Source: DATLGB01 sp038258425
GTDB taxonomy: Bacteria; Actinomycetota; Thermoleophilia; Solirubrobacterales; Solirubrobacteraceae
Length of the DNA: 64,000 bases
Assembly: GCA_038258425.1 (NCBI GenBank)
Contig: JBBSPV010000017.1
Location: forward strand, 7,062 to 71,061
Reading direction: 5' to 3'
Shown here: piece by piece, positions 51,166-58,564 of the stretch
Layout of the letters: each line of letters opens with the position of its first letter
How positions within the stretch are numbered: the first letter of the stretch is position 1
The notes under the pieces: generated by a model
Databases searched by the model: none
What the model saw: only the letters and a program-made list of their open reading frames with translations
Told to the model about the DNA's origin: nothing
Made by a program: the position numbers and the translations under genes

Positions 51166-51239
51166 TGCGGCGGGTGGGACTCGAACCCACACTGACCGGG
51201 ACTTGAATCCGGTGCCTCTGCCAATTGGGCTACCGCCGC
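51166..51239 (-). tRNA. tRNA with CAA anticodon and short variable loop (identity uncertain)
   Basis: The minus strand folds as a 74-nt cloverleaf: acceptor GCGGCGG/CCGCCGC with discriminator A, D-arm with GG, T-arm GTGGG-TTCGAGT-CCCAC. The anticodon stem CCGGA/CCCGG has an A.C mismatch at the loop-closing pair and the loop TTCAAGT puts CAA at 34-36, the Leu (UUG) anticodon. Leucine tRNAs have a long variable arm, but here it is only about 5 nt. So it is an unusual type I tRNA, possibly a misfolded or divergent tRNA. CCA is not encoded. See findings. Confidence 0.7.
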
Positions 51240-51264
51240 GCGCGGTGCCGAGCATATGCCGCGG

Positions 51265-51780
51265 TCAGGCGGGCTGGGGGCTGGCGCCGCCGGGCCGCCC
51301 CTCGTGGTGGCGGCCGTCGGCGGGGCGCTCGACCTCGACGTTCCAGGCCTGGGCGAAGCCGCGCATGGCGAAGGCGATCAACAGCGCCTGGACCGGCACG
51401 AGGATGACGGTGAGCAGGCCGAGGAGGTCCTCGGGCAGCGCGGGGCTGACGAAGCCGGCCTTGTCGCGCTCGAACCAGGCCGGGGCGGACACGGCCGCGA
51501 AGATCAGCAGGATGATCGCCAGCGCCGCGGTGACCGGCAGGGCGCCGCGCGACCAGCGCGCGACGAAGAAGGCGAGCATGAGATACAGGATGATGTAGAT
51601 GATCAGCAGCGCCTTGGCGCCGACGAGTGCGTCCCAGCCGCCGACGCCGACCACGAGCATCAGTCCGGCGGAGACGAGCAGCAGGAGCACCACGATGGCC
51701 CGGGCCGTCTTGGAGCCGGCCTTCTCGCGGTTCGGGTGCTCGAGCACATAGCCCTCACGGATCTCCTGCTCCTCCGCCAT
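51265..51780 (-). CDS. Four-TM membrane protein, unknown
   Basis: 171 residues. A soluble acidic start (MAEEQEIREGYVLEHPNREK) is followed by four hydrophobic segments at about 28-48, 55-78, 85-105 and 125-145, then a hydrophilic tail rich in His/Arg/Pro. No motif is recognised. An integral membrane protein of unknown function. It stands alone between two tRNA genes on opposite strands. Confidence 0.7.
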   Translation of the reverse strand: MAEEQEIREGYVLEHPNREKAGSKTARAIVVLLLLVSAGLMLVVGVGGWDALVGAKALLIIYIILYLMLAFFVARWSRGALPVTAALAIILLIFAAVSAPAWFERDKAGFVSPALPEDLLGLLTVILVPVQALLIAFAMRGFAQAWNVEVERPADGRHHEGRPGGASPQPA

Positions 51781-51840
51781 TGCGGGCGTACCATACGTCC
51801 TCCGCGCGCCGGGTGCGGGCACTCGCCCCGGCGTCGCCCG

Positions 51841-51924
51841 GCGGGCGTGGCGGAACTGGTAGACGCGCGGGGTTTAGGTCCCCGTGGCCTTCTGGCTGTG
51901 GGGGTTCGAGTCCCTCCGCCCGCA
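51841..51924 (+). tRNA. tRNA-Leu (anticodon TAG)
   Basis: 84 nt: acceptor GCGGGCG/CGCCCGC with A73, anticodon stem CGGGG/CCCCG around loop TTTAGGT (TAG), a long variable arm (type II), T-loop TTCGAGT. Its last 23 nt plus 8 nt downstream recur exactly at 52613-52643, marking an integration site. Confidence 0.92.
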
Positions 51925-51932
51925 TGGGGGCC
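51902..51932 (+). repeat. Direct repeat copy 1 (att-like) at the tRNA-Leu 3' end
   Basis: 31 bp from the T-arm of tRNA-Leu through the 3' end and 8 bp beyond; identical to 52613-52643 over its whole length. Upstream of it, weaker similarity continues into the variable and anticodon arms of the second copy. Confidence 0.75.
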
Positions 51933-52612
51933 TCACCGGCGATGCTCGCGCGCCAGCCACGCGTAGAGGCCATAGGTCACTCCGCCGACGGCGCTCACGG
52001 TGTCTCCCAGCGAAGGACAGCTAGTCAGATCTGGGGTCAACCATGCTCCCCGTAGTAGCCGTACTTCCAACGGAACGAGTCGCCGTAGCCGTTGGAGCAG
52101 TGCCAGCGCGTGTAGTACGTGTCGTCCCCGTAGTAGCGCACCTTGACGTCGCAGGACCACGCGCCGAGCGTCCAAGTGCGGAAGCCGCGCCTGAACAGCA
52201 TGTCGGAGCCATCGGCTGTCGGGTTGTCACGCTCGCCTGCGCTCAGGAAGCCGACGACCACGCCGTAGGCCCGACCGCAGCTGATGCCCCCGTGCTTCGC
52301 GTAGACCCGCGAGTAGCCGCTGTCGCGCGTACGGCAGTTGGAGGCTGATGCTTCGGCTGGAAGAGCCGCGGCAAGGGCCGCAAGGGCCGAAACGGCAAGG
52401 ACGATGAGCTTCTTCATGGCAGATGAGCCTCCGTACGGGTTTGGTTCAAAGCAGACAACGCTGGGCAGCTGGCTTGATCGCGCCGACGCCGTACATCCGT
52501 CTAGTGGTCGACAAAGCACGGTGGGTGGCTGACTTGCGCCGCCGTTCCACCTGCCACCGCTCGATGGCGCGGGTACCTGGCTGGGGCGGTCCGCGTAGCT
52601 CCTGGCCGTGCC
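51933..52612. mobile_element. Putative 0.7-kb island integrated at tRNA-Leu
   Basis: Bounded by the 31-bp direct repeats, with visibly lower GC than the surroundings. It contains one secreted-protein gene and no integrase, so it is either a residue of a larger element, a passenger mobilised in trans, or a deletion product. Evidence is the repeat plus composition; the mechanism is inference. Confidence 0.5.
52037..52417 (-). CDS. Small secreted Cys-containing protein
   Basis: 126 residues. A signal peptide is obvious (MKKLIVLAVSALAALAAALP, cleavage after AEASA), preceded by a good Shine-Dalgarno TACGGAGG. The mature part of about 100 residues has four cysteines (in SNCRTRD, GISCGRA, WSCDVK and WHCSNGY) that could form two disulfides, and is rich in Tyr, Arg, Gly and Trp. 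I do not recognise the family. It is the only gene in the tRNA-Leu island and its codon use is less GC-biased than its neighbours, a sign of recent transfer. Confidence 0.75.
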   Translation of the reverse strand: MKKLIVLAVSALAALAAALPAEASASNCRTRDSGYSRVYAKHGGISCGRAYGVVVGFLSAGERDNPTADGSDMLFRRGFRTWTLGAWSCDVKVRYYGDDTYYTRWHCSNGYGDSFRWKYGYYGEHG

Positions 52613-52643
52613 GGGTTCGAGTCCCTCCGCCCGCATGGGGGCC
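52613..52643 (+). repeat. Direct repeat copy 2 (att-like), displaced tRNA-Leu 3' end
   Basis: Exact 31-bp copy of 51902-51932. The sequence just before it (from about 52589) still resembles the 3' anticodon stem and variable arm of tRNA-Leu with several mismatches and an indel, but no 5' half exists, so it is a fragment and not a functional tRNA. Confidence 0.75.
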
Positions 52644-52675
52644 GCGCGCAGGCCGGCCCGTGCGACGATCCCCGC

Positions 52676-53293
52676 GTGCCCGCGCCGTCGACCCTCCTGC
52701 TCTTCACGGCCGCCGGTGTCGCCCTCGTCGCCGTACCCGGCCCGGCCGTCGTCTACATCGTCACCCGCGGCGTGGCCCAGGGCCGCACCGCCGGCGTCGT
52801 GAGCGCGCTCGGCATCGAGGCGGGCGCTCTGGCGCACGTCGCCGCGGCGGTCCTCGGGCTCTCGGCGCTCGTGGCCTCGTCCGTCGCGGCCTTCGCCGTC
52901 GTCAAGTACGCGGGCGCGATCTACCTCGTCGTCCTCGGAGTGCAGAAGCTCCGCGCACGGGGCGACGCGCCGGCCGACCTGCCCGCGGCGTCCAACGCGC
53001 GGCTCTTCCGCCAGGGGGTGGTGGTCAACGTCCTCAATCCGAAGGTCGCGGTCTTCTTCGTCGCCTTCCTGCCGCAGTTCGTGGATTCGGCCCGCGCGGT
53101 GGCGCCGCAGGTGGCGCTGCTCGGCGTGCTCTTCATCCTCGTGGCGACGACGCTCGACTGCGCGTGGGCGCTGGCGGCCGGTTCGCTCGGCGCCCGGCTG
53201 CGGCGCAGCCGGCGGACGCGCCGGTGGCTGGACAGCGTCAGCGGCGTGACCCTCGTCGGCCTCGGCGCCGCCGCGGCGCTGACGCGGCGCTAG
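52676..53293 (+). CDS. LysE/RhtB-family amino acid exporter
   Basis: 205 residues, the standard size, with about six hydrophobic helices. VAVPGPAVVYIVTRGVAQGRTAGVVSALGIEAG near the start is the LysE signature; NVLNPKVAVFFVAFLPQFV is the second conserved block. Exports an amino acid or homoserine lactone; substrate unknown. GTG start. It is just outside the island on the right. Confidence 0.9.
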   Translation: MPAPSTLLLFTAAGVALVAVPGPAVVYIVTRGVAQGRTAGVVSALGIEAGALAHVAAAVLGLSALVASSVAAFAVVKYAGAIYLVVLGVQKLRARGDAPADLPAASNARLFRQGVVVNVLNPKVAVFFVAFLPQFVDSARAVAPQVALLGVLFILVATTLDCAWALAAGSLGARLRRSRRTRRWLDSVSGVTLVGLGAAAALTRR

Positions 53294-53313
53294 GTGTAGG
53301 CGGCCACGAAGAC

Positions 53314-54312
53314 ATGAAGCTTCTGGTCATCGCCCACCGCGGCGCCTCCGGGTATCGGCCCGAGCACACGCTCGCCGGCTACGCCCTGGCGGCGCGCATG
53401 GGCGCCGACTACCTCGAGCCCGACCTCGTCACCACGAAGGACGGCGTGCTCGTCGACCGTCACGAGCCCGAGATCGGCGGCACGACGAACGTCGCCGACC
53501 ACCCGGAGTTCGCGGACCGCAGGACGACGAAGACCGTCGACGGCGCGTCGCTGACTGGCTGGTTCACCGAGGACTTCACGCTCGCCGAGCTCAAGACCCT
53601 GCGGGCCAAGGAGCGCATCCCGGCCCTCCGGCCGGGCAACACCTCCTACGACGGCGCCCACGAGGTCCCGACCTTTCAGGAGGTCATCGACCTCTCCAAG
53701 CGGCTCTCACGGGAGCTGCACCGGCCCGTCGGCCTCTATCCCGAGACGAAGCACCCGACGTACTTCCGCTCCCTCGGCCTGCCGCTCGAGCCGGGCCTCG
53801 TGCGCGCGCTGGAGCGCAACGGGCTCAACCGGCGGCGCGCGAAGGTCTTCGTGCAGTCCTTCGAGACGGGCAACCTCAAGGCACTCGACCGCCGGCTGAA
53901 GGTGCCGCTGATCCAGCTGCTGAACGCGGCCGCCAAGCAACCCTACGACCTCGTGGCCGAGGGCGATCCGCGGACCTACGGCGACCTCGCCACGCCCGAG
54001 GGGCTCGAGCGGATCGTCGGCTACGCCGACGGCATCGGTCCGTCCAAGGACCTGATCGTGCCGCGCAACCTCGACGGCTCCTCCGCGGCCCCCACCTCGC
54101 TCGTGGACGACGCGCACCGCGCCGGCCTGCTCGTGCACCCGTTCACGTTCCGGCGCGAGAACTCGTTCCTGCCGCTGGAGCGCCGCTCGTCCACCGACCC
54201 GGCGGGGATCGGCGACCTCGTCGGGGAGCTGCGCCAGTTCATCGCCCTCGGGGTGGACGGCTACTTCACCGACAACGCCGATCTCGGCGTCCTCGCCCGC
54301 GACGGCCGGTAG
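53314..54312 (+). CDS. Glycerophosphodiester phosphodiesterase
   Basis: 332 residues of the GDPD TIM-barrel family. IAHRGASGYRPEHTLAGYALAARMGADYLEPDLVTTKDGVLVDRHEPEI carries the catalytic His pair and metal-binding Glu/Asp; VGLYPETKHPTYF is the second metal site and VDGYFTDNADLG closes the barrel. Cleaves glycerophosphodiesters to glycerol-3-phosphate. Larger size with RPGNTSYDGAHEVPTF resembles the secreted GlpQ-type, but no signal peptide is visible with this start. Confidence 0.92.
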   Translation: MKLLVIAHRGASGYRPEHTLAGYALAARMGADYLEPDLVTTKDGVLVDRHEPEIGGTTNVADHPEFADRRTTKTVDGASLTGWFTEDFTLAELKTLRAKERIPALRPGNTSYDGAHEVPTFQEVIDLSKRLSRELHRPVGLYPETKHPTYFRSLGLPLEPGLVRALERNGLNRRRAKVFVQSFETGNLKALDRRLKVPLIQLLNAAAKQPYDLVAEGDPRTYGDLATPEGLERIVGYADGIGPSKDLIVPRNLDGSSAAPTSLVDDAHRAGLLVHPFTFRRENSFLPLERRSSTDPAGIGDLVGELRQFIALGVDGYFTDNADLGVLARDGR

Positions 54313-54330
54313 GGCTCGAATCACCCCGCG

Positions 54331-54362
54331 GCAGTAAGCGGACTCGTCGGTCCGCTTGCTGC
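54331..54362. promoter_or_regulatory. TetR-type operator palindrome
   Basis: 13-bp arms (54331-54343 and 54350-54362), 12 of 13 positions paired, around a 6-bp TCGTCG spacer; the core AAGCGGAC/GTCCGCTT is typical of TetR operators. It directly abuts the -10-like TACGGT (54363-54368) of the MFS-tetR operon, so binding would block RNA polymerase. The likely ligand is an MFS substrate. Confidence 0.65.
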
Positions 54363-54374
54363 TACGGTCCACGG

Positions 54375-55793
54375 GTGCCCGAGGCCGACCACCGTCCGCA
54401 CCCCATGCGCAGCCTCGCGATCCTCTCGCTCGCGGGGCTCGCCTTCTCGCTCGCCCAGACCATGGTCATCCCGGCCCTGGGGGAGCTCAAGAGCGCCCTT
54501 GGGACGGACGAGACGGGCGTCGCCTGGCTGCTCACCGGCTATCTGCTCGCCGCCGCGGTGGCCACCCCGCTCTTCGGCCGCCTCGGCGACATGTTCGGCA
54601 AGCGCCGCATGCTCGTCGTGTCGCTCGGGTTCTTCGCCGCCGGCTCCGCGGTCGCCGCGCTCGGCTCGTCGCTCGAGCTCGTCGTCGCCGGCCGCCTCCT
54701 GCAGGGCGTGGGCGGCGGCATCTTCCCCCTGTGCTTCGGGATCATCCGGGACGAGTTCCCGCCCGAGCGCGTCGCCGGCTCGATCGGGCTCATCTCGGCG
54801 ATTCTCGGCATCGGCGGTGGGCTCGGGCTCGTGCTCGGCGGCGTGATCGCCGACGCCGCCTCCTACCACCTGATCTTCTGGCTCGGCACGGTGATGGCCC
54901 TCGCCGCGGCGATCGCCGCGCACGCGCTGATCCCCGAGTCCCCGGTGCGCACGGCCGGGCGCGTCGACGTGCGCGGCGCGATCGTGCTCGCCGTCGGGCT
55001 CAGCCTGCCCCTCTACGCGATCGCCAACGCGAACCACTGGGGCTGGGGCAGCGGCCGCACGCTCGGCCTGCTCGGGGCGGGCGCCGTCGTGCTCGCCGGC
55101 TGGGTCGTCCTGCAGCAGCGCACACCCGAGCCGCTCGCGAACATCCGCACGCTCACCTCGCCCACCGTGGCCATGACGAACGTCGCCACGCTGTTCGTCG
55201 GCTTCGGGATGTTCGGCTCCTTCCTGCTCATCCCGCAGCTCGCGGAGGCGCCGGTCTCGACGGGCTACGGCTTCGGCCTGTCGGCGACCGGGGCCGGCCT
55301 GCTCATGCTGCCCGGCTCGGTGGCCATGCTCTTCGTCGGCCCGCTCTCCGGCCGGCTGGCCGGACGCTACGACGCGCGGCTGCCGCTCGCCCTCGGCGGC
55401 GCGATCTGCGGGCTCGGGCTGCTGCTCATGGGCCTCGTCCACACGACGCAGTTCGAGCTGCTGGCCGGCTCCTTCGTGCTCTCGGTGGGCGTCGGCTTCG
55501 CGTTCGCGGCGATGCCGAACCTCATCGTCGCCGCCGTGCCGCGCGAGGAGACGGGGGAGGCGACGGGCTTCAACACGCTCGTGCGCTCCATCGGCTCGTC
55601 CCTGGGCGCCCAGGTCTCGGCCGCCATCCTGGCGGGGACGGCCACCGCGGCCGGCCCGACGGAGGGCGGCTACACCGCGGCGTTCCTCGTCAGCGCGGCC
55701 GTCGCCCTCGCCGCGGGGGCCGTCGCCGCCGGCATCCAGCGCCCGGGCGGTCGTCGGCCGGTGGGCGCCGTCTCCGCCGCGGCGGCCTCGTGA
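54375..55793 (+). CDS. MFS multidrug exporter (14-TM DHA2-like)
   Basis: 472 residues. Motif A GRLGDMFGKRRML, the TM4/5 region GVGGGIFPLCFGIIRDEFPPER and LGLVLGGVIAD are visible. Predicted to export drugs or metabolites with protons. Leaderless GTG start with TACGGT 6 nt upstream. A TetR gene overlaps its stop and the operator lies in front of the promoter, so expression is probably induced by a compound recognised by that TetR. Confidence 0.92.
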   Translation: MPEADHRPHPMRSLAILSLAGLAFSLAQTMVIPALGELKSALGTDETGVAWLLTGYLLAAAVATPLFGRLGDMFGKRRMLVVSLGFFAAGSAVAALGSSLELVVAGRLLQGVGGGIFPLCFGIIRDEFPPERVAGSIGLISAILGIGGGLGLVLGGVIADAASYHLIFWLGTVMALAAAIAAHALIPESPVRTAGRVDVRGAIVLAVGLSLPLYAIANANHWGWGSGRTLGLLGAGAVVLAGWVVLQQRTPEPLANIRTLTSPTVAMTNVATLFVGFGMFGSFLLIPQLAEAPVSTGYGFGLSATGAGLLMLPGSVAMLFVGPLSGRLAGRYDARLPLALGGAICGLGLLLMGLVHTTQFELLAGSFVLSVGVGFAFAAMPNLIVAAVPREETGEATGFNTLVRSIGSSLGAQVSAAILAGTATAAGPTEGGYTAAFLVSAAVALAAGAVAAGIQRPGGRRPVGAVSAAAAS

Positions 55794-56332
55794 CCCGCGC
55801 GGACGCCCTGCGCAACCGCGCCCGCGTCGTCGAGGCGGCGGGCGCGGTCTTCGCCGAGCACGGACCCGAGGCGGGGGTCGACGAGGTCGCCCTCGCGGCC
55901 GGTGTCGGCAAGGCCACGATCTACCGTTCCTTCCCGTCCAAGGACCACCTGGTCAGCGCGGCGATCGTCGCCCAGATCGACGCGTTCGTCGCGCGTGCCG
56001 AGGCCGCCCTCGGCTCCGACGACGCGTGGGCAGCCTTCGAGGACCTCATGGTGGCGGCCGCGGAGGCCAAGGCCGCGCGCGTGCTCGGTGGTCTCGTGGC
56101 GGCGCCCGTCGAGGTGCCCGAGCTGCCCGAGGCGCGTGAGCGCATGCGCGTCGCGCTGCAGGCGGTGCTCGACCGCGCCAAGGCGCAGGGGAGCGCGCGC
56201 GGGGACGCCGACGCGTCCGAGGTCTCGACGCTCTTCGCGGGCCTGTGCCGGGTGCTCGGTGAGCGGGAGGAGCGCGACCCCGCGGTGTGGCGCCGGCACG
56301 CGCAGCTCATCGCGGCCGGGTTCCGGGCGTAG
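55790..56332 (+). CDS. TetR-family repressor of the MFS operon
   Basis: 180 residues. HTH GVDEVALAAGVGKATIYRSFPSKDHLVSAAI (about 27-57) is classic TetR. The C-terminal ligand domain contains LVAAPVEVPELPEARERM. GTG overlaps the MFS stop by 4 bp, so repressor and exporter are made together (autoregulated feedback loop). The palindrome at 54331-54362 is the probable operator. Confidence 0.92.
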   Translation: MTRADALRNRARVVEAAGAVFAEHGPEAGVDEVALAAGVGKATIYRSFPSKDHLVSAAIVAQIDAFVARAEAALGSDDAWAAFEDLMVAAAEAKAARVLGGLVAAPVEVPELPEARERMRVALQAVLDRAKAQGSARGDADASEVSTLFAGLCRVLGEREERDPAVWRRHAQLIAAGFRA

Positions 56333-56611
56333 GGCTCAGTCCGGCCGGCCGGCGCGAGGGCCGGGGCGGGCGAGCGGGCAAGAGGCGGGGAGCCGTCGCG
56401 TTCCGACCACTTACCCGCCTGTGGCCCTCGGCTTGCAGCGAGCACGGTCAGCCCCTCGCCGCCTGTTGACGGTCCTCGTGCCGGCGACGCTCGCCAGGAC
56501 GCGCAGCGTCAGATCGAGGGCGGAGGGCCCAGGCTCGGAAGCTGGCCGCGCTCGACCGCGACGGCCGCGTCCGTCCGCCCCGCGAGGGCTAGACTCGCGG
56601 CCGCTGTCGCT

Positions 56612-56685
56612 GGGGGAGTAGCTCAGCTGGTGGTAGCGCCGGTCTCCAAAACCGGAGGTCCCAGGTTCGAGTCCTGGCTCCCCCG
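56612..56685 (+). tRNA. tRNA-Trp (anticodon CCA)
   Basis: 74-nt cloverleaf: acceptor GGGGGAG/CTCCCCC with G73, anticodon stem CCGGT/ACCGG with loop CTCCAAA giving CCA, T-loop TTCGAGT. The 279 bp before it (56333-56611) hold no gene or structure I can recognise. Confidence 0.93.
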
Positions 56686-56752
56686 CTTCGAGGGTCGTCT
56701 CGCGAGGCGGCCCTCGGTCTGTGGGCGGCCGCCCGCGTCGCGATCCCGCCGG

Positions 56753-56758
56753 TAGCGT
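56753..56758 (+). promoter_or_regulatory. -10 element of the SDR gene
   Basis: TAGCGT ends 8 nt before the ATG at 56767; no Shine-Dalgarno sequence is seen. Confidence 0.5.
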
Positions 56759-56766
56759 CCCGCGCC

Positions 56767-57597
56767 ATGCCCGCCCCGGCGATCTTCCGCGACGGCCTGC
56801 TCCACGGCCGGGTCGCGCTCGTCACCGGCGGCGGGACCGGGCTCGGCAGGGCCGCGGCGGTCGAGCTCGCGCGCTGCGGCGCCCGGGTCGTGATCGCCGG
56901 ACGGCGCGCGGCGGTGCTGGAGGCGGCGGCCGGCGAGATCGGGGACGGGACGCTGGCCGTTCCGGCCGACGTCCGCGAGCCGGCCGACGCCGAGCGCCTC
57001 GTGCGCGCGACGCTCGATGCCCACGGCCGCCTCGACGTGTTGGTCAACAACGCGGGCGGCCAGTACTTCGCCCCCGCGGAGTCGATCGAGCCGAAGGGCT
57101 GGCGCGCGGTGCACCGCCTCAACGTCGGCGCGACCGAGCTCATGAGCCGCACGGCGTTCGAGCTCGCCCTCCGGCAGCAGGGCTCGGGGACCGTGGTCAA
57201 CGTGACGCTCAGCCCGCACCACGGCCTGGCGGGCATGACGCACTCGAGCGCCGCGCGCGCCGCCGTCGAGGGCTACACGCGAGCGCTCGCGCGCGAGTGG
57301 GCCGCCGACGGCGTCTCGGTGATCGCGCTCGCCGCCGGCCACTTCCGCACGGACGCGATCGCGAAGTACCCGGAGGTCGTCCAGCGCCAGACCGCACGGT
57401 CGGTCCCGCTCGGCCGCCTCGGGGAGCCGCACGAGCACGGCTGGCTCGTCGCCCTGTGCGCCTCGGACCTCGGCCGGGCCCTGAGCGGGACCGTCGTGAC
57501 GCTCGACGGCGCCCGCGACGACTGGTACGGCCCGTGGCCGCCGTCGGCGCTGACCGTCGAGGGCGAGGTGCCGACGGAGGCGCGGCGGCCGGTCTGA
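56767..57597 (+). CDS. Short-chain dehydrogenase, DECR-like
   Basis: 276 residues. Rossmann loop TGGGTGLG (about 20-27), NNAGGQYF, and an active-site strand ending THSSAARAAVEGYTR, where the usual Tyr-x-x-x-Lys is replaced as in peroxisomal/mitochondrial 2,4-dienoyl-CoA reductase-like SDRs. Likely NADPH-dependent reduction of an unsaturated acyl-CoA. It lies between tRNA genes; no operon partner. Confidence 0.85.
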   Translation: MPAPAIFRDGLLHGRVALVTGGGTGLGRAAAVELARCGARVVIAGRRAAVLEAAAGEIGDGTLAVPADVREPADAERLVRATLDAHGRLDVLVNNAGGQYFAPAESIEPKGWRAVHRLNVGATELMSRTAFELALRQQGSGTVVNVTLSPHHGLAGMTHSSAARAAVEGYTRALAREWAADGVSVIALAAGHFRTDAIAKYPEVVQRQTARSVPLGRLGEPHEHGWLVALCASDLGRALSGTVVTLDGARDDWYGPWPPSALTVEGEVPTEARRPV

Positions 57598-57629
57598 CGG
57601 CGAGCGGGTACCATTGCCCTCGCCCACGA

Positions 57630-57700
57630 GCGGGCGAAGTGTTGTGGTTGCACAGGAGCCTTCCAAGCTCTTAGGGCGGGTTCGATTCCCGTCGCCCGCT
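57630..57700 (+). tRNA. tRNA-Gly (anticodon TCC)
   Basis: 71-nt cloverleaf: acceptor GCGGGCG/CGCCCGC, discriminator T, loop CTTCCAA giving TCC, T-loop TTCGATT. 16 bp upstream of tRNA-Pro. Confidence 0.92.
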
Positions 57701-57716
57701 CTTGCGACACGGGCCA

Positions 57717-57790
57717 CGGGGAGTGGCGCAGTCTGGTAGCGCACCCGGCTGGGGGCCGGGCGGTCGCAGGTTCAAATCCTGTCTCCCCGA
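57717..57790 (+). tRNA. tRNA-Pro (anticodon GGG)
   Basis: 74-nt cloverleaf: acceptor CGGGGAG/CTCCCCG with A73, loop CTGGGGG giving GGG, T-loop TTCAAAT. Probably cotranscribed with tRNA-Gly. The following 185 bp contain no gene I can support. Confidence 0.92.
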
Positions 57791-57975
57791 TCACACGGAA
57801 TGGCGGTCACGCGGCGCGGCATGACCCAGCCCCCCGTCGCGCGCTCACGCCCGGAGCTCCCGGAGCACGTCATCGCCCAGCAGCTTCGTCACGACGATGG
57901 CGTCCTTCGCGCGCTCGCCACGGGCCCCGGACCGCCCTGATTCGCCGGAACGCACCGGGGGTATCTCGCAACCAC

Positions 57976-58500
57976 ATGGCCCGCGGCGACACCAGGACGA
58001 AGGGCGTCTCGCTCGCGAAGGGCCCGGCCGGGCTGATCGGGCTGCTGCTGCTCGTCTACGGCATCACCGGGCTGATCCTCGGCGGCCACAGCTTCACCCA
58101 GAACGCGGTCAGCGGCACGGTGACGGGCGAGAAGTGGCTCGGCATCGAGGGCAACGGGTGGACGAACCTGCTCTTCGTGGCCGCCGGCCTCCTGCTGCTG
58201 CTCGGCGCCCCGCTGCACTGGGGGGCCAAGACCCTGGCGCTCGTCGTCGGCCTCGTGCTCGGCGCGGCGTCGGTGATCGCCATCTTCGACGGCGACGACG
58301 TGTTCGGCATCTTCGCGGCCAACGGGCTCACGGAGCTCGTGTGGGGCGTCGCGGCCGCCGTCCTGATCGTCGTCGCGCTGCTGCCGCGGGTCGGCCGCAA
58401 GCCGGTGCGGGACGAGCGCGTGGGCCGTGGCGACCGGGACGACCTCGGCCCGGGCGACGCCGAGGCGGACCGCGTCCGCACGGGCGCCCGCCGCCGCTGA
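57976..58500 (+). CDS. DUF4383-like membrane protein
   Basis: 174 residues. Four hydrophobic helices (about 18-38, 60-80, 82-104, 115-138) and motifs TGLILGG and NLLFVAAGLLLLLGA match the DUF4383 family, which is common in Actinomycetota and uncharacterised. The C-terminal 35 residues are charged (RDERVGRGDRDDLG) and probably cytoplasmic. TATCTC upstream is a near match to the leaderless -10. Confidence 0.85.
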   Translation: MARGDTRTKGVSLAKGPAGLIGLLLLVYGITGLILGGHSFTQNAVSGTVTGEKWLGIEGNGWTNLLFVAAGLLLLLGAPLHWGAKTLALVVGLVLGAASVIAIFDGDDVFGIFAANGLTELVWGVAAAVLIVVALLPRVGRKPVRDERVGRGDRDDLGPGDAEADRVRTGARRR

Positions 58501-58549
58501 CGGTCCGCTCCAGGTCAGCCGCCGGGTCGCCTTTCCGGCGCCGGAGGTC

Positions 58550-58555
58550 TAGTCT
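58550..58555 (+). promoter_or_regulatory. -10 element of the second MFS exporter
   Basis: TAGTCT ends 9 nt before the GTG at 58565. Confidence 0.45.
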
Positions 58556-58564
58556 GCCCGCGCG

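Noticed and set aside
52589..52643. Second functional tRNA-Leu
   Set aside because: Only the 3' part is present; no 5' acceptor strand or D-arm can be formed.
56333..56611. Possible small gene or regulatory RNA before tRNA-Trp
   Set aside because: No coherent frame, hairpin or motif recognised; only GC-rich non-coding sequence.
57800..57960. Short minus-strand coding-like stretch ending KLLGDDVLREL
   Set aside because: No start codon, no Shine-Dalgarno or -10 and too short to support; could be a gene remnant.
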